64,000 nt of DNA from Ignavibacteriales bacterium (GCA_016709765.1 JADJMD010000008.1:124001-188000); one strand, 5' to 3'; shown: positions 8,615-17,471, counted from the stretch's first letter. The notes: generated by a model not told the origin, from the sequence alone. Made by a program: numbers and translations.

Positions 8615-9963
8615 ATATGGATAATCTTTTTACTTTTATGATTAAATCGCATAGTCAAAAGAATTGCCGAAACCGTAAGTCCGATTAACAAACCTATCCA
8701 AACACCATCAACTCCTAAATTAAATTTAAATGCCAGTAAATAAGCAATTGGAAGACTTATAATCCAATACGCAACGAATGTGATAATTGTAGGACCTTTA
8801 ACATCAGTTAAGCCTCGCAAAACACCAATCCCAACTGCTTGTGTTCCATCAGAAAGTTGAAACAACGCTGCGATAATTATTAGTCTTGATGCAATCGATA
8901 TTACTGCCTTATCATCGATATATAAGGTCGGTAAAAATTTATTTAATAAAATAAAAGTTAGTCCAGCTATCGACATAATTGCTGCGCCAAGACCGATTGC
9001 AGTAAACCCGGCTTTGCGAACATTTGGAATATTTTGTTCACCCATTGCGTTTCCAACTCGAATGCTTGCGGCTTGTGAAATTCCAAGTACAGCCATAAAA
9101 GATATTGAAGCAAGATTTATTGCAATCTGATGCGCCGCAAGCTCATTTGAACCAATCCATCCAATCATAATAACAGCAAAAGTAAATGCTCCAACTTCAA
9201 AGAAATATTGGAATCCGCTTGGTAGGCCTAAACTAAGAAGTTTTTTCATTACTGGAATATTGATTCCACGAAAATGAAATGTTACATCATATTGTTTGAA
9301 TTTTTTATTCCGCATAACATAAATCATAATCACAATAACCATAAAAACTCGCGATAAAAAAGTTGCCCATGCTGCTCCAGCCAAACCAAGTTGCGGGAAA
9401 CCAAATTTGCCAAAAATTAAAATCCAATTAGCAAATGCATTTATAATGTTTGCCAACAGTGAAATTATCATTGCAGGTTTCATTATCGATAAACCTTCAA
9501 TGAATTGTTTATAGGTCTGAAATAGCATAAGTGGAATTGCAGAAAATCCAACGATTGTCATATAAATAATTGTTGATTCAATCACTTCCGGTGGTTGGTT
9601 TAAGTATTTAATATAATTTACACTGATTAAAATTATTCCAACCATCAATAAAGAAAGAATAATATTTACTAAAAGTGATTGTCTAAAATAAATTCCACAT
9701 TCAGAAAACCGCTTTCCGCCAACAAGAATTGCAACCAATGGACTTACAACAATTGAACTGCCGATTCCAATAATTAAAATTAAAAAAATCAAACTGTTCC
9801 CAAGAGATGCTGCTGCGAGTGGAACAGACCCAAGTCTTCCTACCATCATACTATCTACAACACCCATCATAATTATTCCTAGTTGCCCAATAATTACGGG
9901 GTATGCTAATTTGATAGTTTTGGATATCTCTGTTTTAATATCTTTTAATTGCTTTGGATTCAT
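8611..9963 (-). CDS. MATE-family multidrug efflux transporter
   Basis: A 450-residue inner-membrane protein with twelve hydrophobic segments arranged in two homologous six-helix halves. It has the MATE features VVDSMMVGRLGSVPLAA near the N-terminus and WIGSNELAAHQIAINL in the second half. Such proteins extrude cationic drugs or metabolites in exchange for Na+ or H+. The substrate cannot be deduced. It is monocistronic, convergent with the DnaQ/GIY-YIG gene (stop codons overlap within four bases), and follows an intrinsic terminator of the next minus-strand gene upstream. Confidence 0.93.
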   Translation of the reverse strand: MNPKQLKDIKTEISKTIKLAYPVIIGQLGIIMMGVVDSMMVGRLGSVPLAAASLGNSLIFLILIIGIGSSIVVSPLVAILVGGKRFSECGIYFRQSLLVNIILSLLMVGIILISVNYIKYLNQPPEVIESTIIYMTIVGFSAIPLMLFQTYKQFIEGLSIMKPAMIISLLANIINAFANWILIFGKFGFPQLGLAGAAWATFLSRVFMVIVIMIYVMRNKKFKQYDVTFHFRGINIPVMKKLLSLGLPSGFQYFFEVGAFTFAVIMIGWIGSNELAAHQIAINLASISFMAVLGISQAASIRVGNAMGEQNIPNVRKAGFTAIGLGAAIMSIAGLTFILLNKFLPTLYIDDKAVISIASRLIIIAALFQLSDGTQAVGIGVLRGLTDVKGPTIITFVAYWIISLPIAYLLAFKFNLGVDGVWIGLLIGLTVSAILLTMRFNHKSKKIIHI

Positions 9964-10023
9964 TTTTTAGATTTTTCCTGAATCTTAAAATAGGTTTAGG
10001 ATAGCTATAAATAAAGAATTGTG

Positions 10024-10051
10024 AAAATAAAAACCCGGTCTTTCGACCGGG
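10024..10051 (-). terminator. Rho-independent terminator after the 75-residue membrane protein gene
   Basis: Perfect 7-bp G+C-rich stem CCCGGTC / GACCGGG with a 4-base loop (10034-10051). On the minus strand a T-rich tract (TTTTTATTTT) follows at 10033-10024. It would end the transcript of the small gene at 10204-10431, leaving about 150 bases of 3' UTR. Confidence 0.8.
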
Positions 10052-10203
10052 CCTTCAACCAACCAGGAGCACTTATGCGGAATAGATGTATAACATCTGT
10101 GACAATTATAGAGTAAAAATATTGAGTTATAAATTGATTATTGATGAAAGGTAATTCAGCTGGATAAATCTAAAAAATCAGTTTCGAACAAAGAACCAGA
10201 TTA

Positions 10204-10431
10204 TTACCTAAGAGAATTTGAAGAAGTAAATCGATAATTATCTGCAGCAGTAACTGATTCAATTTCTTTTATTGAAAGTTTATTATCTTTCTTTTCAGAC
10301 ACTTGAGCTACCACATTGTAATCATCTATGTTTGATGAGCTAAACATAATATTAACTGTACCAATTAAACCAGCAAATAAAAACAATGTTAAAGTGAAAG
10401 ATAATAAAACACGAAACATAGAATTTCTCAT
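10204..10431 (-). CDS. Small single-pass membrane protein, unknown function
   Basis: A 75-residue protein with a basic N-terminus (MRNSMFR), one strongly hydrophobic segment at residues 8-29 and a polar, lysine/glutamate-rich tail. No family is recognised. It could be a signal-anchor or a precursor with a cleaved leader, as no clear signal-peptidase site follows the helix. It has its own transcription unit: the terminator at 10024-10051 lies downstream, and it diverges from the UroD-like gene with a gap of about 110 bases. Confidence 0.5.
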   Translation of the reverse strand: MRNSMFRVLLSFTLTLFLFAGLIGTVNIMFSSSNIDDYNVVAQVSEKKDNKLSIKEIESVTAADNYRFTSSNSLR

Positions 10432-10539
10432 ATTATTGTTTTGATATTAGTGAAATTGATCAATAATAATCTAAAAATCAATAGTTGTAACAATTAAATA
10501 ATTTTTATTTTTGATCAACACAAATTGATTTACAAGAAT

Positions 10540-11580
10540 ATGTCAAAAATCGTTAGTCCAAATATCAATGCATTTTTAAATACATTAAGAAAAGAAAAAG
10601 TTAACTACTACCCACTTGCTGAACTTGGTGTTCATCCAAAAATAAAAGAACAATTCCTTTCAAAAAGTATTTTAAACCTAAAAGATGAAATTCAGTTTTG
10701 GCATCAAGCAGGATATGATTATGTAAAACTTCAGCCAAAAGCGGATTTCAACCCAATGAGAATAGGATTAGGCAATAATGTTTCATACAACGATGATGGA
10801 ACTATTTTTAGAAAATGGGCTTCAGAAAATAACGGTGTGATTTCAAATTTGGATGACTTTCAGAAATATGTGTTTCCATCAATCTCTGATTTTGATTTTT
10901 CAAATTTCGAAAAAATCAAATCAATATTACCCGATGGAATGGGTGTTGTTGGACAATACGGAGATATTTTTACAATGACATGGGAGATGATGGGATTTGA
11001 ATCGTTTTCCATTGCATTATTTGAAAATGAAGATCTCGTTAAGACACTTAATGATCATTTGGGCGAGCGAGTATTATGTATGTTTGAATATTTTGCACAG
11101 TCTGATGTTGTAAATGCAATTTGGTACAGTGATGATATTGCATATACAAATAGTCTTATGGTTTCTCCCGCTATTCTTGATAAATATTTTTTCCCTTGGT
11201 TAATAAAAATTGGTGATTTAGCAAAAAAATATAACAAACCTTTTATATTCCACTCAGATGGAATTTTATATGATGTGATTGATAAAATAATTGATTGCGG
11301 AGTAGACGCAATTCATCCAATAGAACCAAAGGCGATGAACATTGCTGATGTAAAAAAGCGATATGGAAATAAGTTGTGCCTTATTGGAAATATTGATGTT
11401 GATTTGCTTTCCAGGGGAACAACGGATGAAATAAAAAATAATGTTTATAAGAATATTGAAGAAGCTGGTTTAAATGGTGGTTACTGCGTAGGATCAGGAA
11501 ATTCTATTCCGGAATACGTTAAACTTGAAAATTATATGGCTATGATTGAAACTGTTAAAGAAATTAATTCTAATCTTTAA
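10540..11580 (+). CDS. UroD-fold (MtaA/CmuA-type) corrinoid-dependent methyltransferase
   Basis: A cytoplasmic TIM barrel of the uroporphyrinogen decarboxylase family. It is probably a methyltransferase acting with a corrinoid protein rather than true HemE: the HemE N-terminal motif MRQAGRY is absent, and the partner genes encode corrinoid functions. Seen are FIFHSDGILYDVID, where methyltransferases usually place a zinc-binding H-x-C and this protein has HSD, and GGYCVGSGNSIP near the C-terminus. The ATG at 10540 is preferred over a TTG five codons upstream; the product is 346 residues. It converges with the homocysteine methyltransferase gene, 7 bases apart. The methyl donor is unknown. Confidence 0.8.
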   Translation: MSKIVSPNINAFLNTLRKEKVNYYPLAELGVHPKIKEQFLSKSILNLKDEIQFWHQAGYDYVKLQPKADFNPMRIGLGNNVSYNDDGTIFRKWASENNGVISNLDDFQKYVFPSISDFDFSNFEKIKSILPDGMGVVGQYGDIFTMTWEMMGFESFSIALFENEDLVKTLNDHLGERVLCMFEYFAQSDVVNAIWYSDDIAYTNSLMVSPAILDKYFFPWLIKIGDLAKKYNKPFIFHSDGILYDVIDKIIDCGVDAIHPIEPKAMNIADVKKRYGNKLCLIGNIDVDLLSRGTTDEIKNNVYKNIEEAGLNGGYCVGSGNSIPEYVKLENYMAMIETVKEINSNL

Positions 11581-11587
11581 TTTTCCA

Positions 11588-12484
11588 TTAAGACCGATTA
11601 AGGTTATACTCATTAATAATTTCAGAAATTACTTTAATATGATCCGGAGTTGTACCGCAACATCCGCCGATAATATTTGCACCTGCTTGGATGATTTCAG
11701 GAATAATTTCTTTTATTATCTCTGGAGTTTCAGAATAAATTAAGTTTCCTTTTTCTATTATCGGTAAACCCGCGTTGGCTTGAATTATTATTGGAATTAC
11801 ACTGGAAACCTCTCTTATATTTTTTACAATTTCAATCATATCCTTAAATCCGGCACCACAATTTGCACCAATAATATCAGCACCACAAATAATTAATTTT
11901 TCTGCCATTGCTTGAGGAGTGATTCCCATTAGAGTTTTTATCCCGGTCTCAGTTTTATCAAATGTAAAAGTACAAATTACCTCTAATGAAGTATTTTCTT
12001 TAACAGCTTTTATCGCTTGCTCAGCCTCATCTAAATCATAAAAAGTTTCTATACAAACGGCATCAGCGCCACCACTCTCAAACGCAGTTGCCTGTCTCGC
12101 AAATGAATTATACAATTCTTCTTTAGTAACATCACCCATAATTAAAAATTTACCAGTTGGCCCAAGTGAAGCCATTACAAATTTGTTCTTACCTGCAGCT
12201 TTTCGAGAGATCTCTGCCGAAATCTTACAAATTTCAGCAAGCTTATCTTGAAGATTGTATTGAGCAAGCTTAAATGAATTTGCGCCAAAACTATTTGTTG
12301 AAATTATATCTGCGCCAGCTTGTACATAACTGTTAGCAATATCAAAAACATCGTCTGGATGTGTAAGATTCCACTCCTCAGGACAACTTCCATTTACCAA
12401 TCCTTTTTTGAATAGATAAGTTCCCCAAGCTCCATCGGATGTTAGCAGTATGTCGTTACTTACAATATCTGAAATCTTATGCAT
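11588..12484 (-). CDS. Homocysteine S-methyltransferase (MetH N-terminal-type domain)
   Basis: A stand-alone homocysteine-binding (Hcy) zinc methyltransferase, equivalent to the first module of cobalamin-dependent methionine synthase. The zinc ligands are C209 (GANCGAGF) and C275/C276 (GGCCGTTPDH). The N-terminal LTSDGAWGTYLFKKG and TNSFGANSFKL motifs match the family. At 298 residues it holds one domain only. It overlaps the reactivation-domain gene by 8 bases, with the corrinoid protein gene further upstream. The likely reaction is methylcobalamin plus homocysteine to methionine; a betaine or S-methylmethionine donor is possible for the family but the corrinoid neighbours argue against it. 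Confidence 0.9.
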   Translation of the reverse strand: MHKISDIVSNDILLTSDGAWGTYLFKKGLVNGSCPEEWNLTHPDDVFDIANSYVQAGADIISTNSFGANSFKLAQYNLQDKLAEICKISAEISRKAAGKNKFVMASLGPTGKFLIMGDVTKEELYNSFARQATAFESGGADAVCIETFYDLDEAEQAIKAVKENTSLEVICTFTFDKTETGIKTLMGITPQAMAEKLIICGADIIGANCGAGFKDMIEIVKNIREVSSVIPIIIQANAGLPIIEKGNLIYSETPEIIKEIIPEIIQAGANIIGGCCGTTPDHIKVISEIINEYNLNRS

Positions 12485-12890
12485 TTCTTTCCCTCTTATA
12501 ACAAAATTCTATATCGCAAATTGAGCACTCATATTCTTTTTTCTCAACATTTTTTCCGACACCAATTACTGCGCTAACGGATTTAACCGGCATCATCATT
12601 GAGTTTTGATTTACGGAAACTCCACAAAAGTTCAAAGGGAGAAGAGAAAATAAATTGTTTTGATCTGCAACATTCCATCCACAATAACCAGGACTATAAC
12701 GATTAGTTACTTTTAATTCAAATTCATCTAATTCATTTTCAAGTACTAATTGAGTTTTATCAGCAAGCTGTTCAACCAATTCTGATGCTATTTTATCAAT
12801 TAAATATCCTTTTAACATTTCATTATTATCCATAAAGTGTTTGGATAACTTTTCTATTTCTTCACCAATGGATGCAACAATAAAAGTCAT
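12477..12890 (-). CDS. Cobalamin methyltransferase reactivation domain, C-terminal fragment
   Basis: Matches the activation domain of cobalamin-dependent methionine synthase, which binds SAM and remethylates inactive cob(II)alamin. Signature stretches are RYSPGYCGWNVADQ, LFSLLPLNFCGVSVN, SMMMPVKSVSAVIGVG and a cysteine-rich tail (CSICDIEFCYKR). The ATG at 12890 is internal: the same frame is open upstream to about 12926 and reads KIIYAQLKDSE just before it, which is expected family sequence. The N-terminal part is in the next gene fragment (12920-13195) in another frame. One missing A in the AAAA run at 12925-12928 joins the two into a single protein of about 238 residues. Confidence 0.85.
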   Translation of the reverse strand: MTFIVASIGEEIEKLSKHFMDNNEMLKGYLIDKIASELVEQLADKTQLVLENELDEFELKVTNRYSPGYCGWNVADQNNLFSLLPLNFCGVSVNQNSMMMPVKSVSAVIGVGKNVEKKEYECSICDIEFCYKRERNA

Positions 12891-12919
12891 CGTTTCAGAA
12901 TCTTTTAATTGAGCATAAA

Positions 12920-13195
12920 TTATCTTTTACAATTAAAATTTCTGTTATCTATTATAAAATGATAATCTTCAATTTTTACTTTTCTTGGATTAAAAATTTT
13001 ATAACCGCTTTTTAATCGTACTCGATTAGGAATTTCTTTAATTATTGAATGGATAGTTTCAGACACTGGTTCGGGAACACAATCAGAATCATAACCTAGT
13101 AATGCAATAATTTTATCTTCAGTTATTGAACAAGCTTCATAATTGAATTCAAATTCCTTTACTATAGATTTTTTTATTTGAATTATACCATCCAT
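12920..13195 (-). CDS. Cobalamin methyltransferase reactivation protein, N-terminal fragment
   Basis: A 91-residue piece with IITEDK/ALLGY-type helix sequence followed by VRLKSGYKIFNPRKVKIEDY, as found ahead of the MetH activation domain in stand-alone reactivation proteins. It ends at a TAA just after FNCKR. A single-base insertion in the A run at 12925-12928 would carry the frame on through KKIIYAQLKDSE into the C-terminal fragment at 12477-12890. It follows the corrinoid protein gene by 5 bases. Alternatives are a true inactivating frameshift or programmed -1 slippage on A-AAA-G; a sequencing error is simplest given the similar events elsewhere in this window. Confidence 0.72.
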   Translation of the reverse strand: MDGIIQIKKSIVKEFEFNYEACSITEDKIIALLGYDSDCVPEPVSETIHSIIKEIPNRVRLKSGYKIFNPRKVKIEDYHFIIDNRNFNCKR

Positions 13196-13200
13196 GAATA

Positions 13201-13872
13201 TTAAATTTTTATATGCAGATTTAGATAATCAAGCATTCCTTGTGGGTCAGGGAAATACTCATCAGCGTTTACTGAATCTGCAAAAACTTTTGTAACAGGT
13301 GCACCGCCAACAACTACAAAAACATCTTTTGTTTCTAATTTTATTTTTCGAATAATCTCATTCATATTTTGCATAGTGGTTGTAAGTAAAGCACTTAATC
13401 CAACTACTTTAACAGAGTTAGTTTTTATGGCTTCAATAAATTTTTCCGCCGGTACATTTGTCCCTAAATCTATAACTTGCCAGCCACCTCCCTCTAAAAC
13501 CATTTTAACAATACTTTTCCCAATATCATGTAAATCGCCTGTAACAGTACCCATAATTACTTTACCTTTATAATTTATTTCCCCTGATTGGAAATACGGT
13601 TTTAATAATTCCATTGAATTTCTCATTGCTTTTGCCGAGATGAGAACTTCAGGTAGAAATATTTTTCCATCTTTAAATTTATCACCGACTTTTTTCATCC
13701 CGGTTAAGAAGCCAATATTCAAAACATCTTGTGCAGATATACCTTCGCTTAAAGCTTGTTGAGTTAATTCCACCGCACCGAATTGTCCTTTCATATCTGT
13801 TGGGTAATTTGAATCTTTGTTTATTCTTCCCTTTTCGATACAAAGGCTTAGTTGATGAAGTGTTTCTTGCAT
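13201..13872 (-). CDS. Corrinoid (B12-binding) methyl-carrier protein, MtbC/MetH-type
   Basis: A 223-residue methyl carrier. Residues 1-95 form the four-helix cap domain and residues 102-223 the Rossmann-like cobalamin-binding domain. The lower axial ligand is H115 in DLHDIGKSIV, with S160 in VGLSALLTTT and the nucleotide-loop glycines G189/G190 (VVVGGAPVT). It is first in a minus-strand operon with the reactivation protein and homocysteine methyltransferase. It would shuttle a methyl group from a donor-specific methyltransferase, perhaps the UroD-like protein, to homocysteine. Related families act on methylamines, methanol or methoxyaromatics, so the donor is open. Confidence 0.93.
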   Translation of the reverse strand: MQETLHQLSLCIEKGRINKDSNYPTDMKGQFGAVELTQQALSEGISAQDVLNIGFLTGMKKVGDKFKDGKIFLPEVLISAKAMRNSMELLKPYFQSGEINYKGKVIMGTVTGDLHDIGKSIVKMVLEGGGWQVIDLGTNVPAEKFIEAIKTNSVKVVGLSALLTTTMQNMNEIIRKIKLETKDVFVVVGGAPVTKVFADSVNADEYFPDPQGMLDYLNLHIKI

Positions 13873-14060
13873 AATAATTTTTTTATAATAGTTATTTGTT
13901 CTTAGGTAAAAATAAACATTACTTTATTGATTGGAAATTCAATATTATTTTTATTTAACGATTGTTCCTTTTAAAAAACTTAATTATGTTCATGCACAAT
14001 TTATTCTTTAGATATTATCAACCGGAGAAAACATCTTAATCATCTACAAAATCCAGCCAA

Positions 14061-15470
14061 ATGAATAAACCCAAAACAGAACTTGTTCGCGGATTAACAT
14101 TAACTGCCGCCATTATGATTGCTGCAGGCTCAATGATTGGTTCAGGTATATTCAGAAAGCCAGCAACAATGGCTGGTCAACTGATGTCACCAGAATTGCT
14201 TCTTATTGTATGGTTAGTTGCCGGTATCATTACTTTTATTGGAGCGCTTTGTAACGCAGAAGTTGCTGGTATGATAGATGCAACCGGCGGACAGTATGTT
14301 TACTTTCAGAAAATGTATGGAAATTTTGTTTCCTACTTGTACGGATGGTCTGTTTTTGCTGTAATCCAAACGGGTGCACAGGCTGCAATCGCTTACGTGT
14401 TTGGTGAATATATTTGTTACTTCGTTAAATTTCCTAATTTACCAGCCTCTCTACAGAATTTTTCTTTTTATATACCAATTGTTGGAAACATTTTCCCTCT
14501 TGCGGAGTATGGTGCAAAGTTATCTGCTATCATTTGTATTCTATTTTTAACGGGAATCAATTATGTAGGCGTGATGTTTGGTGGAGCTGTTCAAACATTA
14601 ATTACATATATAAAAATTGGTTCAATGGTTCTGTTATCTGTACTTTTATTGACAAGTGGTGTTGGCAGTATAAATAATTTGTCATCCGGATTCGTAATTC
14701 CAAATGCAATTTCATCAAACTTATTTACTGTATTGGGGTTGGCGATTGCAGGTGCTTTTGGGCTTACGATGGTTGGAATAATTTAACATTTGTAGCAGGC
14801 GAAATTAAGCAGCCTCAGCGAAATGTTCCGCTTGGATTGTTATTTGGTACGCTGATAGTGATAGTAGTTTATATGCTAATTAATGCAGCTTACCTGTATG
14901 TACTTCCAATTGATATAATGGCAAAATCACCATTAGTTGCCGCATCAGCTGCAGAAGTAGTTTTTGGATCAAGCGGTGCAGCATTAATTTCAATAGCTGT
15001 AATTATTTCAACTTTTGGAGCACTTAATGGAAGCATACTTGCAACTGCAAGAGTTTGTTTTGCTATGGCAAGAAACAATATGTTTATTAAGAGCTTAGAT
15101 AAGATTCATCCAAAATTTGCAACACCGCACACTTCACTCGTTGCTCAAGGATTATGGTCTTGTCTGCTTGTTCTTTCCGGTAGTTTTGATACAATTACAG
15201 ATTACGTAATGTTTGCAGATGGTTATTCTATATGCTTGGCGCTTATGGAGTAATAGTTTTAAGAAAAAAATGCCCGATGTTCATAGACCATATAAAGTTT
15301 GGGGTTACCCTTACACACCAATGATTTTTGTGATCTTTTCATTTTTGTTTCTTTTAAATACTTTAATTTCTGATTATGAAAATGCTGCAATGGGATCTCT
15401 TCTCATTTTATTAGGTCTGCCATTGTACTTTTGGAGAATTGCAAAAAACAAAAAAAACAATAATAATTGA
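14061..15470 (+). pseudogene. APC-family amino acid permease, interrupted by three frameshifts
   Basis: An inner-membrane amino acid/polyamine permease (about 470 residues when joined, 12 helices). It begins with the APC signature MIAAGSMIGSGIFRKP. The coding sequence runs in three frames. Frame 1 covers 14061-14759 and a spurious stop follows at 14786. Frame 2 covers about 14760-15216 and includes NNLTFVAGEIKQPQRNVPLG. A short frame 3 then reads WLFYMLGAYGVIVLRKK, and from about 15270 to 15470 the original frame ends with MPDVHRPYKVWGYP. One base is missing in the TTTT run at 14756-14759 (restoring AFWAYDGWNN), one near 15216-15218 (GAT/TGG), and one in the A7 run at 15264-15270. The unbroken homology either side suggests sequencing error rather than old decay. 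Confidence 0.85.
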
Positions 15471-15490
15471 TCTAAAATTTAGAGGTTTAC

Positions 15491-15853
15491 ATGCCAAAAG
15501 AAGTTCTATTTATAATTCTTGGGTTATTAGCTGGAACATTTAGCGGTGTAATTGGCTTAGGCGGCGGTGTAATAATTGTACCAGCTTTAGTTTTTTTATT
15601 TGGACTATCTCAGCAGCAAGCACAAGGTACAACTTTAGCCCTAATGGTTCCGCCAATTGGAATACTTGCAGCTTATGCATACTATCAACAAGGATTTGTT
15701 GATTTAAAAATCGCCGCACTAATTTGTGTGGGTTTTATAATTGGCGGCTGGTTAGGCGCTAAATTAGCCGTAAATCTATCTCAAAATGTTCTTCAAAAAA
15801 TATTTGCAGTATCTTTATTTTTAATATCAATAAAAATGTTTTTTTCAAAGTAG
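15491..15853 (+). CDS. Half-length TauE/SafE (TSUP) family membrane protein
   Basis: A 120-residue protein with four hydrophobic helices that corresponds to one repeat of the TauE/SafE anion exporters. It has the typical GTFSGVIGLGGGVIIVPALV loop-helix and a second motif IGGWLGAKLAVNLS. Usual members have two repeats and about 250 residues; single-repeat versions of this size are common and presumably dimerise. No frameshift is apparent at its end. It follows the broken permease by 20 bases on the same strand. The transported anion is unknown. Confidence 0.82.
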   Translation: MPKEVLFIILGLLAGTFSGVIGLGGGVIIVPALVFLFGLSQQQAQGTTLALMVPPIGILAAYAYYQQGFVDLKIAALICVGFIIGGWLGAKLAVNLSQNVLQKIFAVSLFLISIKMFFSK

Positions 15854-15897
15854 TGATGTATAATTAATAATTTGTAAAATTGAACCAACTAGATTAA

Positions 15898-16299
15898 ATG
15901 GAATTAACTCTAAAAAGAAATATTAAAATTCTTATAGTTGAAGATGACGAACTTAATATTAAGATGATTTCATCTTTTCTTAAGGACAAATATGAGATTG
16001 AAGCTGCACGATCAGGGGATGAAGCACTAAAGAAATCCGTTGATGATCATTTTGATATTTTTTTAATGGACATTGGACTAAAAAAAGAAATGAGTGGATT
16101 AGATGTTACAGCAAAACTTAGAAAAACCTCTGAATATAAAAACACACCAATAATTGCAATAACAGCCTATGCGCTTTCTGGTGATAGAGAAAAGATTTTA
16201 AGTGCAGGATGTTCACATTATTTATCAAAACCTTTTACAAAACAACAATTATTACATCTATTAGGAAAAATTGTAAATGATATTGAGAAGATGGATTAA
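15898..16299 (+). CDS. CheY-like single-domain response regulator
   Basis: A stand-alone receiver domain of 133 residues. The acidic pocket is E15-D16-D17 (LIVEDDELN), the phospho-acceptor is D58 (FLMDIGL), the switch threonine is in IAITAYA and the conserved lysine is in LSKPF. There is no output domain. It resembles receivers cut from hybrid histidine kinases (Spo0F-like phosphorelay). No kinase is nearby, so the partner is encoded elsewhere. It lies 44 bases after the TauE/SafE gene on the same strand and precedes a 554-base gene-free stretch. Confidence 0.9.
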   Translation: MELTLKRNIKILIVEDDELNIKMISSFLKDKYEIEAARSGDEALKKSVDDHFDIFLMDIGLKKEMSGLDVTAKLRKTSEYKNTPIIAITAYALSGDREKILSAGCSHYLSKPFTKQQLLHLLGKIVNDIEKMD

Positions 16300-16853
16300 T
16301 AAATAATAGTAATCCCCCAATAAACCAAAATTTGCGGAGAGGGTGGGACTTTCTATTCTGTCCATATTTCTTTTAATTTCAATCTAAAATTACCTTTTTT
16401 ATTACACCTCCTTACAATGTCTCCATCTATTATGCAAAATATTAGATAAAAAAATAGCCATCATCGATGGCTATATCAATTAAATTTATGTTTAAACTAT
16501 GCGGTTAGAAGATTATCCAGCTTCTGAACATCCGAGAAGTTACCTGCACCACCCTATTTTCAATTTCGATTTACGGCATTTACAAATATTAAAAGGGAAA
16601 ATAATTACAATAAAATTGTAATAAATTTTTAATTGTTAAATAATTTTACTACTCGTAAAATTATTCATTATCGAGGGGTGATGTTACATTAATCAATCTG
16701 CTTTTTGCTGATTTTTAAATTTTCAAACAGGGATAATATTTGTGTTTTAAAGCGTTTTAATTGAGGGATGAATGTTTTTTAATTTCCAACTATTGTAAAA
16801 AAATTTTATCAAGATCAAGCAAAAAATATAATCATAATAAACTCAAAGATTAC
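16300..16853. other. Gene-free region with structured minus-strand element
   Basis: No convincing open frame lies between the receiver gene and the UpxY-like gene. A strong minus-strand terminator is at 16448-16474. Immediately upstream of it on that strand (about 16500-16560) is a less A+T-rich segment with three mutually pairing blocks, CTTCT, AGAAG and CTTCT, so that either of two hairpins can form. This resembles an attenuator or small RNA. One frame there reads NFSDVQKLDNLLTA before a stop, but it has no start codon. At 16331-16363 the minus strand resembles a tRNA 3' end (CCCACCCTCTCCGCA) but lacks a proper T-loop. Confidence 0.4.
16448..16474 (-). terminator. Rho-independent terminator, minus strand
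   Basis: Perfect 9-bp stem ATAGCCATC / GATGGCTAT with a 3-base loop (16454-16474), followed on the minus strand by seven Ts (16454-16448). It would end a transcript coming from the UpxY-like gene about 380 bases upstream, or a small RNA starting within the gap. Confidence 0.75.
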
Positions 16854-17363
16854 TCATAATTTATTAATCGATGTCTCACTATTTAAATGGACAAGTACTG
16901 TTCTGTTTATGAGTTCTATAGAAATCGCCAAATGGCTTTTATTATCAATATTAACAATCACCCCTCGAATGCCTTTAAAAGGTCCAGAATTTATTTCAAC
17001 TAATGTCCCTTTATAAAAACCGTCGATAACATTTATTCTAGGATTTACAATAATCATTTTTTGTAAATTTTCTATTTGCCAGTCTGGTACAATTGAAGGT
17101 TTACCTGCGTCTGATAGACATCGTGTTACTTGCTTATTTTCAAGTGAGATTAGTCTTTCTTTTTCTGTAGCATTTATAAAAATATAACCAGTAAATAAAG
17201 GCGAGATGATTTCTTTTGCTCTATCACTCCATTTTTTTATAGCCTTTTTTACAGGTAGAAAGACTGTGATACCTTGAGCCTTGAACGATTCTTCAACTTT
17301 AAACTCACAACGAGAATGAGTGTAAAGGACATACCAATATTTAGTGATTTGTTTATCTGTCAT
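16854..17363 (-). CDS. UpxY/RfaH-like NusG-family transcription antiterminator
   Basis: A 169-residue NusG paralogue. The NGN domain spans residues 8-105 (WYVLYTHSRCEFKVEESF, PLFTGYIFIN) and a KOW motif lies at about 125-145 (GPFKGIRGVIVNID). UpxY-type proteins bind RNA polymerase early and allow transcription through long polysaccharide operons, usually encoded directly downstream. Here the downstream region is gene-free and terminated, so the protein either acts in trans or controls the 3' structured element. The start ATG lies ahead of YWYVLYT as in the family. Confidence 0.85.
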   Translation of the reverse strand: MTDKQITKYWYVLYTHSRCEFKVEESFKAQGITVFLPVKKAIKKWSDRAKEIISPLFTGYIFINATEKERLISLENKQVTRCLSDAGKPSIVPDWQIENLQKMIIVNPRINVIDGFYKGTLVEINSGPFKGIRGVIVNIDNKSHLAISIELINRTVLVHLNSETSINKL

Positions 17364-17471
17364 ATATGTCTACTAAAACAATTAATTATTAAAAATAATT
17401 AATACTAACATCATCATAACTATAAATTAACGATTGATTAAATTATATTTATTAAAAAGATAAAGATATTT

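Noticed and set aside
10540..11580. Heme-pathway uroporphyrinogen decarboxylase (hemE)
   Set aside because: The HemE N-terminal motif is absent and the neighbours are corrinoid methyl-transfer genes, so a UroD-fold methyltransferase fits better.
13376..13573. Open frames on the plus strand opposite the corrinoid protein and many similar antisense frames
   Set aside because: They mirror well-conserved genes on the other strand and have no recognisable protein features.
15491..15853. Truncated or frameshifted TauE/SafE gene
   Set aside because: No continuing homologous frame follows its stop, and single-repeat proteins of this length are common.
16331..16363. Minus-strand sequence resembling a tRNA 3' end (CCCACCCTCTCCGCA)
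   Set aside because: The T-loop consensus and the 5' half, anticodon and D arms are missing. At most a chance match or degraded attachment-site remnant; no integrase is nearby.
13955..17432. Further copies of the TTTAACGATAAA operator near 13958 and 17428
   Set aside because: Only half of the palindrome matches (TTTAACGATTG and TTAACGATTG) and the neighbouring genes are unrelated to uronates.
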